DNA from: Lunularia cruciata
Taxonomy: Eukaryota; Streptophyta; Marchantiopsida; Lunulariales; Lunulariaceae
Length of the DNA: 64,000 nt
NCBI GenBank assembly: GCA_948567375.1
Contig: OX419755.1
Coordinates: forward strand, 71,428,944 to 71,492,943
Direction of reading: 5' to 3'
Below the pieces are notes generated by a model. The model searched no databases and was not told the DNA's origin. It worked only from the letters and a program-made list of their open reading frames with translations. How positions within the stretch are numbered: position 1 is the stretch's first letter; each line of letters starts with the position of its first letter. Both the position numbers and the translations under genes were made by a program. Shown here one piece after another: positions 36,715 through 46,894 of this stretch.

Positions 36715-36719
36715 AAAGT

Positions 36720-37480
36720 CTCTCCTTGTTCAAATTGGACTTCAGGGCGCTTCATGATGGTGATCGGAGTACCAATGCTCTTGACCTAAGGTTTTTTGGG
36801 TTTACTCACCTTGGCTTGGATCAGATTGGTTACTTTGGATCTAATGTCCACCAAAAACATTGGAGGCGTTATCTTTTCATCTTCCTCCAAACTCATCTCA
36901 TGAGTTCTTTGTACTACCTCTTGGATTTGTTCCTGCAAGGCTTTGGCTTTGGCTTTTGCTAGGATCTTTTCTTCCTTCGCATAAAGTATTGCTTTTAGGT
37001 GTAGCTTCTTTGCCTTTTGTGATGACAAAGAAGTTGTACTCACTATCTTTGGGATCACACTTCTCCTTGCCCAAGCATGTCTCAACCTTCAAAATTTTGA
37101 GGTCCGGCCATTCTCCTTCCAAAGCTGGACTCCTTTCTTGAGGTCTCTCTCCTCAAGTGTTATACAATTCACATTAGTATCCCCTTTTGACTGAATTGTA
37201 ACACACGCAGTTGGGATTTGTACATAGTTCATTGGTGGCTTTGGGTTAGGTGGTTGCGGGCATTAATTTCCAATGTGGCCGATCCTTTACAATTTTCACA
37301 AAATGGAACATACCCAACCTAGCACCTTGGCTCAAGAAAATTTAAAGACCAATGGCCCATAGAGCCACAATTACAACAAGCACCCAATACAACATTCTGA
37401 GGCATATTTTGACCACCCATTGGTAGTCTTTGTTGAGGAGCATTGTTTTTATTGTACTCCTTAGGTCCATATCTCAGACC
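36720..37480 (-). pseudogene. gag C-terminus and gag-protease linker of element E
   Basis: Minus-strand zinc knuckles near 37390-37270: ACCNCGSMGHWSLNF (last Cys is Phe) followed by YVPFCENCKGSATLEI, a degraded second box. Below, the frame 36786-37085 gives a Lys/Ala-rich helix-forming linker (LSSQKAKKLHLKAILYAKEE ... KALQEQIQEVVQRTHEM). It joins gag N-terminal coding at 45284-46870 across element C. Confidence 0.75.
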
Positions 37481-38169
37481 TGTGAGCCAACATGTCTCTC
37501 ACTCAGGATGAACCTTTGATGGCTATTATGGTAGCCCACCATGGACTAAGAAGGCAAAGAACCCTAACTCCATCATACTCCTCCAAGGCTAACACTCTAA
37601 TACTCAAGACATTGCTCACTAGAGAACTCAATAAGAGAGATAGTTGCAAATGAAAGGATGATGAGTACTTCCTCACCCCTTGTTTATATACTCATGAAAT
37701 AGTTACACACCAAAGTTACTATTACTAGAGTAACTCAAGTTATTAGGCTAGAAGGCAAGTAAAGTCAAAAAGTATAAAAGAATATCTATCCATATGGGAA
37801 TATTCCACAAAGCATGTGATCTTATCTTGACCCAACCACCAAGTCAAGGATTCCTTCACATGGGCTATCCTTGTACTATAGAAGAATTCAAAACAAAAAG
37901 GATTGCAAGCCCAAGAGTTCTCAACTCTTTCTTCAAAACTAAACACCTAGGAATAATACCAAGTCAACACACTAGAATCCAAAATAATGGTGCTCATCTT
38001 TTCCACTTCCTCTAAAGTAAGGTCCCCTCTATCTTAGCTATGAGTAACTTTAGCTAATCATGAATAATGTAGAACCATCATTTATCTCTATATAAATAAT
38101 ATCTCTCAAGTACTTGTAATACCAAGCTAAATATCACAATATCACACTCATGCACAAATGTGTGTTACA
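37481..38169 (-). repeat. 3' LTR of element C
   Basis: Element-sense TGTAACACAC at 38169 to ...GGCTCACA at 37481. Homologous to the B LTRs. Confidence 0.9.
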
Positions 38170-38181
38170 TTTACCTCCAAA
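38170..38181 (-). promoter_or_regulatory. Polypurine tract region of C
   Basis: Minus strand TTTGGAGGTAAA next to the 3' LTR; B has TCCGGGGGTAAA at the same place. Confidence 0.6.
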
Positions 38182-38187
38182 CTAAGT

Positions 38188-38432
38188 TTTCACTTTGTCC
38201 TCAAAGTGAAAGTCTCTCTACCTTCTATGATACATCTTTAACTTATCATGGTTAATTTTATCAAAGTGTCTTCCTCCCAAATCCTTGAGATCATAGGTGT
38301 AATTGGCCCACACATTCTCCAATGTACTTAGGTAAAAACTTCTTTTGTACTCTCTTGAATCAAATAGAATCAAACAAAATTACCCAATCACCTTCTTTAT
38401 GAGGCTCCACCTTCTTCTTGCCTTGCATCTTC
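38188..38432 (-). pseudogene. Integrase C-terminal domain of element C
   Basis: Homologous to 22881-23183 of B (KFLPKY ... INHDKLKMYH, FEDKVKT end) but with frame changes in the GPY/F part. Confidence 0.7.
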
Positions 38433-39020
38433 TCATAGCTCTCCTTTTGTTTCCTTTGGGCTTGCTACACTCAAACCATAACAATTGCTCTTGCCTCTTC
38501 CAACTCCATGAGTTGTACTTTCCTTTGACTTCTCTGCATCACCTCCTTGTGTTTTCTTCAATCTTTTATGAATGCTTTGGAAGGTAGGAAGATCAAAGTG
38601 AATAGGTAGGGTAAAATCAATACCATATACCAATTGAAATGGAGAATATCTGGTGGGAGTCTTCATGGTTATCCTATACTCCCACAAAAATGCATGAATC
38701 CTCTTGTCCCAATGATATTTAGCCCCGTCCATTTCTACATCTTTGGCCAATATCATGCACAAGGTCTGATTGGTTCTCTCTGCCAAGCCATTGGAATTTC
38801 TCTTATAGGATGTAGTTACTCTATGTATGATAGAGAAATGTCGTAGCATGGCTGTAGTGATGCTTGCTATAAACTCTCCTCCTCTATCAAAAACCAACTC
38901 CAAAGGGCATCCAAACCTAGTGATAATGTGTTCATAAAAAAATCTACCAACTTCATCTTCATTCTTGTCCCACAATGGTCTAGCCTCACTCCACTTGGTA
39001 AGGTAATTAGTGACTACCAC
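38433..39020 (-). pseudogene. Integrase core of element C
   Basis: 195 open codons: YLTKWSEARPLWDKNEDEVG, the second catalytic Asp in LVFDRGGEF, Glu in NSNGLAERTNQTL, and FQLVYGIDFTLPIHF, which is broken in B. It is separated from the first catalytic Asp by a frameshift near 39010. Confidence 0.88.
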
Positions 39021-40107
39021 AAATGTACCAATTGTTCCTCGGGGTTCTATTGAGAGGACCTACAAAATCAATTCCCCATTGCTCAAAAGGTCCTAGCAAT
39101 AGAATTGATCTAAGTGGTGGAGTGGATGTAGACTTTCTAGCAAAAGCTTGGCAAACATGACAAGTTTTGCAATAATCAAGAAAATCCTTGAAAATCTCTC
39201 TCATATGGTAACTTGCATCTAGAATCTTGAAAGCAATCACCTTTCCTATGAAGTGTCCTCCACATACTAAACCTTCATGAAACTCCTTTATGATTAGGAT
39301 AGAATCTTCCTTACCTACTGCTCTTTGAAGTAGACCATCTGCTCGTTGGTGAAAAAGAATATCCTCTACTATTGTGTAAGGTCTAGATCGTGCTGCAAAG
39401 GCCTTCCTCTCCCTAGCATGCATCCCTTTTGGATAGTTACCTCTTGTCACAAAATCCACAATCTCCTTGTACTCCATTGGAACCTCTTGAGTGATTGAGA
39501 TTGTCATGAGCTCCTCATCCAGGAAGGAATCATCCATTGGTTCATCTCCATCATGATCATAGGCCATAGATAGCAAATCTGCATTTACATGTTTCTTTGT
39601 TGGCATATTCTCAATGGTGTAGTCATACTCAGACAAGAGTATCATCCACCTTGCTAGTCTCCCTTCCACATTAGGCTTGTTGAAGATGTACTTCAAAGCC
39701 ATGTGATCTGTGATAATGGCGGCTCTCCCTCCAATCAAGTAGTGTTTAAACTTCTTGAGACCAAAGATCACTGCCAACCCTTCTCTCTTTGTGACAAAGT
39801 AGTTCTTCTCTACTGAAATCATCTGCCTTCTAGCATAAGCTATTGGATGATCATGCCCATCTTGGTCTAATTGACTAAGAGTGCATCCTATAGCTACATT
39901 AGAAATATCAACGTAGAGGATGAAAGGCTTACTCCAATCAAGTTTAGCAAGAATTGGAGCTACAACAAGGGATTGCTTGAGCTCCTCAAAAGCTTTGAGA
40001 GCCTCCTTGTCTTCTAAATCACCATGTAATCTACACCCTTCTTCATGTAGATGGTCTATGCATAAGCTTGTTGGAAAATGAGAAGATGAACCTCCTATAG
40101 TACCCAA
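39007..40107 (-). pseudogene. RNase H and integrase N-terminus of element C
   Basis: 366 open codons, the longest pol frame in the window. The RNase H acidic residues are present (FILYVDISNVAIG, VTKREGLAV, IITDHMALKY). Then come the integrase zinc region (H-X7-H, CKTCHVC) and the first catalytic Asp (WGIDFVGPL). It is joined by frameshift to RT upstream and to the integrase core downstream. Confidence 0.9.
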
Positions 40108-40450
40108 CTATCTCCAAGTATTGGTGTAATTTTGTCAAGCTTGAAGGGAATGGAAGGTCTGAGATTTTCCTCACCTTCTCAAGATCAATTGCTATTCCAT
40201 CCTTGGAGATGATGTGCCCCAAAAGTAGACCTTCTTCACATCCAAAAATGCACTTCTCTGAGTTGAGTGATGCATTTGCCTCATCCAAGCGTTGCAAGAC
40301 CTTGATTAAGTGATCAAAGTGCTCCTCCTTGCTCCCATAAACACAAAAGTCATCAATGAAGTATCTCACAAATTTCCCAACAAAAGGTTCAATTACCTTG
40401 TTCATGAACTGTTGGAATATGGCTAGAGCATTGCAAAGCCCAAAAGGCAC
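40043..40450 (-). pseudogene. Reverse transcriptase palm and thumb of element C
   Basis: MPFGLCNALAIFQQFMNKVI, intact catalytic YFIDDFCVYGS, then LLLGHIISKDGIAI and VGYYRRFIFSF. The frame is separated from the upstream RT part by stops near 40500. Confidence 0.9.
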
Positions 40451-40568
40451 AACCTTGAAATCATAAGTTCTCCAAGGTGTGGTGAATGTGGTGAGTTGTT
40501 GATGCTTTGGTGCAATCTTGATTTGGTTATATCCACTATAACCATCTCAAAACTATACCTCTCATGAC

Positions 40569-41564
40569 CTACAACCTCGCCAAGATCTCATCAATGAATG
40601 GTAATGGGTAGTAGTCCTTCTTTGTAACAACATTGAGCTTCTTGTAATCCACACATACTTGAAGCTGGCCATTCTTTTTTGTCACAATCACAATTGGAGA
40701 CACCCATTCTGAATTCTCCACCTCAAAGATAAATTTGGCCTCCTTGAGCTTATCAATCTCCTCCTTCACAACCAAAGATATTGGTGGGCTGATGCAATGT
40801 TGCTTTTGGCGGATTGGTCTTGCCTGTGACTCCACCTCTATCTTGTGCTTCTCCAAGGTGACTTCCTTCAAATCCTTGTAACTGAAAGCAAACACATGGA
40901 TGGACTTGTGGAAAATCTTCTCAAATCTCACCTTCTCCTCCTTGGTAACATTTGGGCCATACTTGAGGGTACCTAACATTCTTTCTACCTCCTCAAGTGT
41001 CAATGGTGATTTATCTAGGTCCTTCAAAACCTCTGGCTTAGGTGAAAAATCCATAGCACACAAGGGATACATATCTGAATCCAATTCAAATTCATCTTCT
41101 TTTGTGGAAATCTCCTCTTCCAAGCTTGTGTCCACACCTAAAGCTCCTTCTTCAGAATCTGATTCCCAATAATCAAAAGATGATATATCTGAATGTGACG
41201 TGTTGGTGGTGTTAGTCACAGGAACTATGACTCTATGGTTTGATGGCCCAATCCTCAAATACTCTTTGTGCCATTGATCAGTTGTGCGTACTGCTCTCAA
41301 CCATGGCCTCCCAAGAAGTAAGTCATAGCTTGAATCCTTCAAGATTTGGAAAGTCATGAGATTTTGAACTCCCATAAATGAAACTACCACTTTATCCATC
41401 ACCCTTACTAGTCGAACTTGTTGCTTATTTACCATGCTCACTACAAATGTTGAAGGTCTTGAGGGTATCATATCCAACTTCTTCATCAACCTTTTTGACA
41501 TGGCATTCACTGTTGATCCTCTATCAACCAATGCATCCTTGATGTTGTGACTATTTACTCTCAC
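40569..41564 (-). pseudogene. Protease and N-terminal RT of element C
   Basis: 331 open codons. Protease active region ALVDRGSTVNAMSKRLMKKL, family motif SSYDLLLGRPWLRAVRT, an acidic spacer, then RT fingers (ARPIRQKQHCISPPISLVVK; EWVSPIVIVTKKNGQLQVCVDY). The Trp residues here are stops in B. Confidence 0.88.
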
Positions 41565-41594
41565 ATCAATCTTGGAGGCATATTCACAAGCCTC

Positions 41595-42031
41595 CTATGG
41601 TGCTGGTTTGGCATCCACCACCCCCATTAATATTGGAACTTTTGCCTTCTTCTTCCTCTTGCTCCTTGTAGAACTCAAACCACCTCTAAGCTCCTTTCTT
41701 AAAGTAGGATTCAAAGCAATCAATTGGCCCACTGTGATGTTAGCCTTGTGACTACCAACATCCTCCAAGACATTATAGTTCCATTGTTGCTTTGAGATCA
41801 AGAAGTCCTCCATCTCCAACTTCTTCCTTGGAGCCTTTGTTGTTGATGGTGTTGAAGTTCTTGTGCAAGTGCTCTTAATAGGCATAGGAGTATCTTAGCT
41901 AGGAGTAAATCCTTGAGAAGAGTGCACATTCTCTGCAAAACAAGTTCTTTTCTTCTCTTGTGCCAAAAGCTCCAAATTAAGACTCTTGGAGTTTCAGCAC
42001 TCTCCCTTCTCATACTTGCTCTCAACCACAT
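41595..42031 (-). pseudogene. gag-protease spacer of element C
   Basis: Two overlapping frames (41595-41885 and 41798-42031) correspond to the single B frame 19333-19800 (MEDFLISKQQWNYNVLEDVG; TVGQLIALNP). They are split by a frameshift and a stop. Confidence 0.75.
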
Positions 42032-43025
42032 CTATAGATGCTATCCTCTTTCCTTTTTTGGATTAGGAGCCACTTGGGTTTCATTACCTCCTTCTTTTCC
42101 TCTATTGGCTCCCTCATAACCCCTTCCTCCATAGTAAGTGGAATTTGGGCAATTCCTTTGGATATGGCCTCTTTCTCCAAAACAATTCCTCTCATTGAAA
42201 TTGTTGGTTGGTTGGCCTCCTCTATATGATAACTTCTATAACTCCTAGGCACTCTCCCCACATTCTGATCCACCTCTCTTCTCTCCCATAGTTGCACCAC
42301 ATTGATCTTGAGATCTGCAAGTTGTTCTGTGATGGTTTGAAGTGGATCCTTTGGTGGAGGTGCAAGAACTGGAGCAACTACTTCTTGTGATGCAACCTTT
42401 GCCACCAAAGTATCAAAAGTTCCACCATACTTGTAACCTTGAGGAGGATGCAAAACCTCCTTCACCACCAAATCACTCTCATATCCTTCCAAACTCTCCT
42501 CCATACGAATTGCAATCTTGATAGCTTCAACCTTGGAAGAAGGTTTCTTGTATCTCACCTTGCTTCTAATTTGTGGTCTCAACCTCTCCCACAAAATTCC
42601 TGGTGAGCATGGCTCCTATGCCAATCATAGTAGTCTCCACATCATCCCCACCCTTCCTCAACTCTATGCAAAATCTAGACTCTAACTTTTCCACTCTTTC
42701 CATATAGACTCTCACTTTCTCTCCATCTCCTTGTTTGAGAAAGATAACCTCACTCATCAACTCTCACAACTCTATCTGGAAGAAAGTTCTCAATGAGTGC
42801 TGAAGTCAAACTCTCCCAAGACTCTTCTTCCCCATCTCTCCTCTTTTTTTTTGGGTATTTTGACTCATACCATGTAAGTGTTGCATCCTCAAAGAAATCT
42901 GGTAATAATGAGGTCCACTCATTCTTCCTCATCTCATTTTTTCCTATGCAAGCTCTCTTGAAGTCTCTCACAAAGGCCTCCACATCTTCTCCATCCTTGC
43001 CAAAGAAAACCGTAAGTTTCCCCAT
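42022..43025 (-). pseudogene. gag of element C
   Basis: Three open pieces (42750-43025, 42566-42760, 42022-42594) together cover the gag of B: MGKLTVFFGKDGEDVEAFVR, SLLPDFFEDATLTWYES, LKQGDGEKVRVYMERVEKL. The zinc knuckle reads CFGERGHIQRNC and lacks the second Cys. Confidence 0.85.
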
Positions 43026-43385
43026 CTTAACCCCTCACTATCTTTCTTTTCTCTCAATTTTTTTCTTTTTTTCTTTTTTTCTCTCACTCTATAACTAATA
43101 GAGTATATACATGACTAACACCATCTAAGAATAATCCACTCTAGGGAACAAAAAAGTTTTAGGTTACTCCAAAATTTATAGAGCAACATCAAATCCTAGA
43201 GTGCATATTAATCAAACTCATGGATTGTTTATCCATAAGTTGAAAGATTATCTCCATCACTAATCTTGAGAACTAGCTGATGAAGGTGGTAGTATTTTTG
43301 TAGCTATATTAAGACTCTCTCCAAGATCCTTCACCAAAGTCTCCAAAAGTGCTTTTACTCTACTACACTCATGTCCTTTTGAAAG

Positions 43386-43715
43386 TCATTCCACTCCACA
43401 AACCTCACATAACTCCTTGGTCTGAGATCTTCTCTCTCCCAATCTTGGTGAAGAAGGTCCAACATGAAAACCCAAGTCAAGTAAGCCTCTCTTTTCTCTC
43501 AATCTCTTGCTCTCAAAAGTCAATGGATATGAACTTTCCTTATGTCCCTTCTCTCCACATAAAAAGCACTTAGATTCACTCTTTCCTCCAAGTGGTGTAG
43601 GTTTTTGGATCCTCTTAACAATCTCTTCATATTCTATTCTAAACCCTCTTCTTCTCAAATCCACCCCTACAATCACCTCAAACTCTTGGGAACCTTGCAT
43701 AGCCTTAATTAACAC
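43386..43715 (-). pseudogene. Zinc-knuckle ORF (ORFb) of element C
   Basis: 109 open codons homologous to 17666-18094: QEFEVIVGVDLRRRGF, GGKSESKCFLCGEKGHKESS with the last Cys of the box changed to Tyr, and KELCEVCGVE followed by an early stop. Confidence 0.65.
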
Positions 43716-43739
43716 TCTTGGTGACCCATTATGTTCCTA

Positions 43740-44329
43740 AGATGAGTCTTAACACTCAAACATGCTTTTTGTTGCTCTCACACTCCTCATGCATGAAATC
43801 TAAACTTTGCAGAATTAACACTTCCTCACAATGTAAGTCAAATATTGCAACTTGTACATCACAATCCTTTGAAAATTTTTCACACTTGATCACAACTCCA
43901 AGGTGTCTTTGCTTGAAAAATTTCAGATTTTTTTATCAAGCCATTTGGCCTAGACACCTTTCTTTTCAGCACACACATTTCAGATTTGGTCTGAAAACTA
44001 CCCCTCACTTTAAAGACTTATAACTCTCTGCTCAAGAATGATCTTTGTCTAATTTTTGGATCAAAAAATAGAATAAAATAAACTTAATTTTTATAGAAAT
44101 TTTCAGCACAATCTAGTGAAAATTGAAGAAATGACATACTCTGTACAATTTTTCAGAGAGTATGCAGTTGTAGGAGCAGTTTACCCAATCAACTTTCAAA
44201 AATTATACCCTTGTGTGCATAGCAGCTTTCACAATAATTTCAAGTGTGCTAACTGAAGGATAACCCAAGCTATCATGTGTAGAAATTTCAAGTCCAGATC
44301 CTAAATGTGAGATTTTTCCCAAAATCACC
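43740..44329 (-). other. Untranslated leader of element C
   Basis: Corresponds to 16963-17593 of B. No gene seen. Confidence 0.5.
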
Positions 44330-44548
44330 TTAATCTCCAAAATCTGCAATCCACCTCACACAATCTCTCCAAATCCTCCAAGTGTACAAGATGTACAAAA
44401 TCACTTCAAAGACATCATAATGAACTATAGGGTATATAAATGAGTCCAAATTCTCTAACATAAGTTCAGCCCTCTCTTCCCCTAAAGTTCTCTCCAAGTG
44501 AGCTCTCATAGACTCCTTCTGTCTAATATAGAATTGTATGCGGAACAT
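44330..44548 (-). CDS. Small conserved ORF after the PBS (ORFa) of element C
   Basis: 72 codons from an ATG at 44548 (MFRIQFYIRQKESMRAHLER ... YDVFEVILYILYTW), matching B's ORFa at 16792-16962 with mostly silent or conservative changes. In C the frame stays open about 16 codons longer because B has TGA where C has TGG. Role unknown. Confidence 0.5.
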   Translation of the reverse strand: MFRIQFYIRQKESMRAHLERTLGEERAELMLENLDSFIYPIVHYDVFEVILYILYTWRIWRDCVRWIADFGD

Positions 44549-44573
44549 TATCTTGCCATTTAGAGAGGTCTTT

Positions 44574-44585
44574 GCAACGGAACCA
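44574..44585 (-). promoter_or_regulatory. Primer binding site of C, tRNA-Asp type
   Basis: Minus strand TGGTTCCGTTGC, four bases after the LTR. It matches 10 of the first 12 bases of TGGCGCCGTTGC from the tRNA-Asp complement. Confidence 0.65.
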
Positions 44586-44589
44586 AAAA

Positions 44590-45279
44590 TGTGAGACGGC
44601 CTATCTCTCACTCAAGATGAATCTCTGATGGCTTTTATGGTAGCACACCATGGACTAAGAAGATAAAGAACCCCAACTCCATCATACTCCTCCAAGGCTA
44701 ACACTCTAATACTCAAGACATTGCTCACTAGAGAACTCAATGAGAGAGATAGTTGCAAATGAAAGGATGATGAGTACTTCCTCACCCCTTGTTTATACAT
44801 TTTTGAAATAATTATGCACCAAAGTTACTAATTATTAGAGTAACTCAAGTTTCTAGGCTAAAAGTCAAGTAAAGTCAAAAAGTATAAAGGAATAGCCATC
44901 CACATAGGAATATTCCACTAAGCATGTGATCTTATCTTGACCCAACCACTAAATCAAGGATTCCTTCACATGGGCTATCCTTGGACTATAATAAAATCCA
45001 AAACAAAAAGGCTTGCGGGCCCAAGAGTTCTCAACTCTTTCCTCAAAGCCAAAGACCTAAGAATAATACCAAGTCAACACACTAGAATCCAAAATAGTGG
45101 TGTTTATCTTTTCCACTTCCTCTAAAGTAAGGTCCCCTTTATCTCAGCTATGAGTAACTTTAGCCAATCATGACTTTTGTAGAACCATCATTTTTCTCTA
45201 TATAAATAATATCTCTCAAGTACATGTAATACCAAGCTAAATATCACAATATCACACACATGCACAAATGGGTGTTACA
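44590..45279 (-). repeat. 5' LTR of element C
   Basis: Element-sense TGTAACACCC at 45279 to ...CGTCTCACA at 44590. Confidence 0.9.
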
Positions 45280-45283
45280 GACC

Positions 45284-46870
45284 CTAGTACAATGTGCTGG
45301 CCTAAGGATGTACCTCATGTTTGGTACACTACCTCTTCTTCCTCATTTTGGTCCCATCTTGAAACCAATCAATTTGTTGCATTGGAAATGCATTTTGGAT
45401 TAAACATTCTATATTGGCATGACTTGATTTCCACATGCAATGCACCATACATTTGACTGCCAAATGAAGGAGGCTTCTTTGGTCCTTAGCCCCCAATCAT
45501 TTGGATCTTAAAATCTGCAAACTCTTAATTAGAGTCTCCAGCTTATTGTCCATCTTATTTACACTTTTTGAAGATGCGGAGGATTCCTCCGAGAAGGGGA
45601 TGTCCTGCAAGAAGCTCCTTGTTTGGGCTTCTTGCCTTTCTTCTCCCTATTTCTTTGGTTTCTAGAAGAGTGAGAGTGGGCAGCCTTGTATTGGGCAACA
45701 TGTTTGAGAACTTTGTCTAGAGAAGTTACATTCCTCTCCATGGTAAAGATATGAATCTTTGGTGATAATCCTCTAAGGAACCAGGTGATGGCTTGGGCAT
45801 CGGAGTTACCCACTACACCAAATTGCTTTGGAATTTGGTTCAATAAGGCCATGAACCGCTCAGAGTAGTCTCTAAAATTCTCCTTCTTCCCTTGGTCCAA
45901 ATCATTGAGTGCCACAAAGACAATCACATCATAACTAACTTCCCAAAATCATTCTAGGAAGTTGTTTTGCAAGTTTGCCCAATCAGCTAGTCTGAACCCC
46001 TTCTTGGTTACATGTGTGTACTAACTCCAAGCTTTCTTTTGGAGCAGATTTGGAAAAACCCGTAAGCAATCCGTAGAGTCATGTTCCTTATTGGTGAAGG
46101 AAATGACCTCAAATTCTTCTATGAATTTATCAAGATCTTCATCTTATTCCTTCCCCTTATATTTTTGGTAGGCGTATCAAGTGATGAGCAACAAAGTCAT
46201 TCTTAAATTCTATGGAATAAACTATGGTAATGTTGAACTTGATGGCCTTGAAGAATTGACTAGAATTGATGCCATGTTGTTAGCCCATGGGTTCTAATTT
46301 ATCAAGTTTAAAGTTGGGTCTGTGTCAACAAATTCTTCTTCTATGGTTACGTTGACTTCAACCCAAAAAGGAAGAAGAGGTTCAACACCCTTAGAGTGCT
46401 CTTCAAGATCCCTTTGATCCAACCAAGGAATCATATGTAAGAGGTGTTGACAATCTTCTTCCATTAAGATTTGTGTTGTCTTCTCATGAATAAATTATTT
46501 TATAAAGCCACCTTCCTTGACAGCTTTGGAGGAAGTCGGGGTACTAGGACACAACAAATAGGTTTGTCTACTAGAGTCTTTCTTCTTCTTGCAATTTGGA
46601 GATGAAAAGTATCCTTGTCATCCAACTTTCCATTTCTTTTGTTCAAGCTCTTGCAAGGCTTCTTGAACTTTGTAAAGGAGCAGGAGATCCAATGCCTCCT
46701 CTTCAGATGCTTCACTTGTGGTTGGGTTCTTTTGGCGTTCTTCTTCTTCATGTTGCAAATTTTATTTACAAGCTCTCTCCTCCTATTGTTCTCTCAATGC
46801 AAACATTCATATTGATTGTGATCTTAGTGTGAGATTTGGCTTTGTATTCTTCCACTTCTAAAATTTGTAT
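45284..46870 (-). pseudogene. gag N-terminal and capsid part of element E
   Basis: Minus-strand frame 45559-45927 reads FVALNDLDQGKKENFRDYSE, FMALLNQIPKQFGV and ITWFLRGLSPKIHIF, a retrotransposon gag core, ending in a basic stretch (SRNQRNREKKGKKPK). Upstream, an acidic/helical N-terminus (46500-46751 region) and a DEDLDKFIEEFEVISF block near 46130 are readable with frame changes. Coding is cut by C at 45283. Confidence 0.75.
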
Positions 46871-46887
46871 TCCCGACAGTGGTGCCA
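46871..46887 (-). promoter_or_regulatory. Primer binding site of E, tRNA-Asp type
   Basis: The minus strand reads TGGCACCACTGTCGGGA seven bases after the LTR end. It agrees with the tRNA-Asp complement TGGCGCCGTTGCCGGGG at 12-13 of 17 positions. This fixes the LTR end at 46895. Confidence 0.65.
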
Positions 46888-46894
46888 AAAATCA

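Larger units (their letters stand above)
37481..45279 (-). mobile_element. Element C: Ty3/gypsy sister of element B, inserted in E gag
   Basis: 7.8 kb on the minus strand, with GACC at 37477-37480 and 45280-45283. LTRs 37481-38169 and 44590-45279 are about 90% alike by eye, so this is an older insertion than B. Gene order is as in B. RT (FIDD) and integrase triads are intact, but frameshifts and stops break gag, pol and ORFb. It sits between the gag core and the zinc knuckles of E. Confidence 0.92.
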
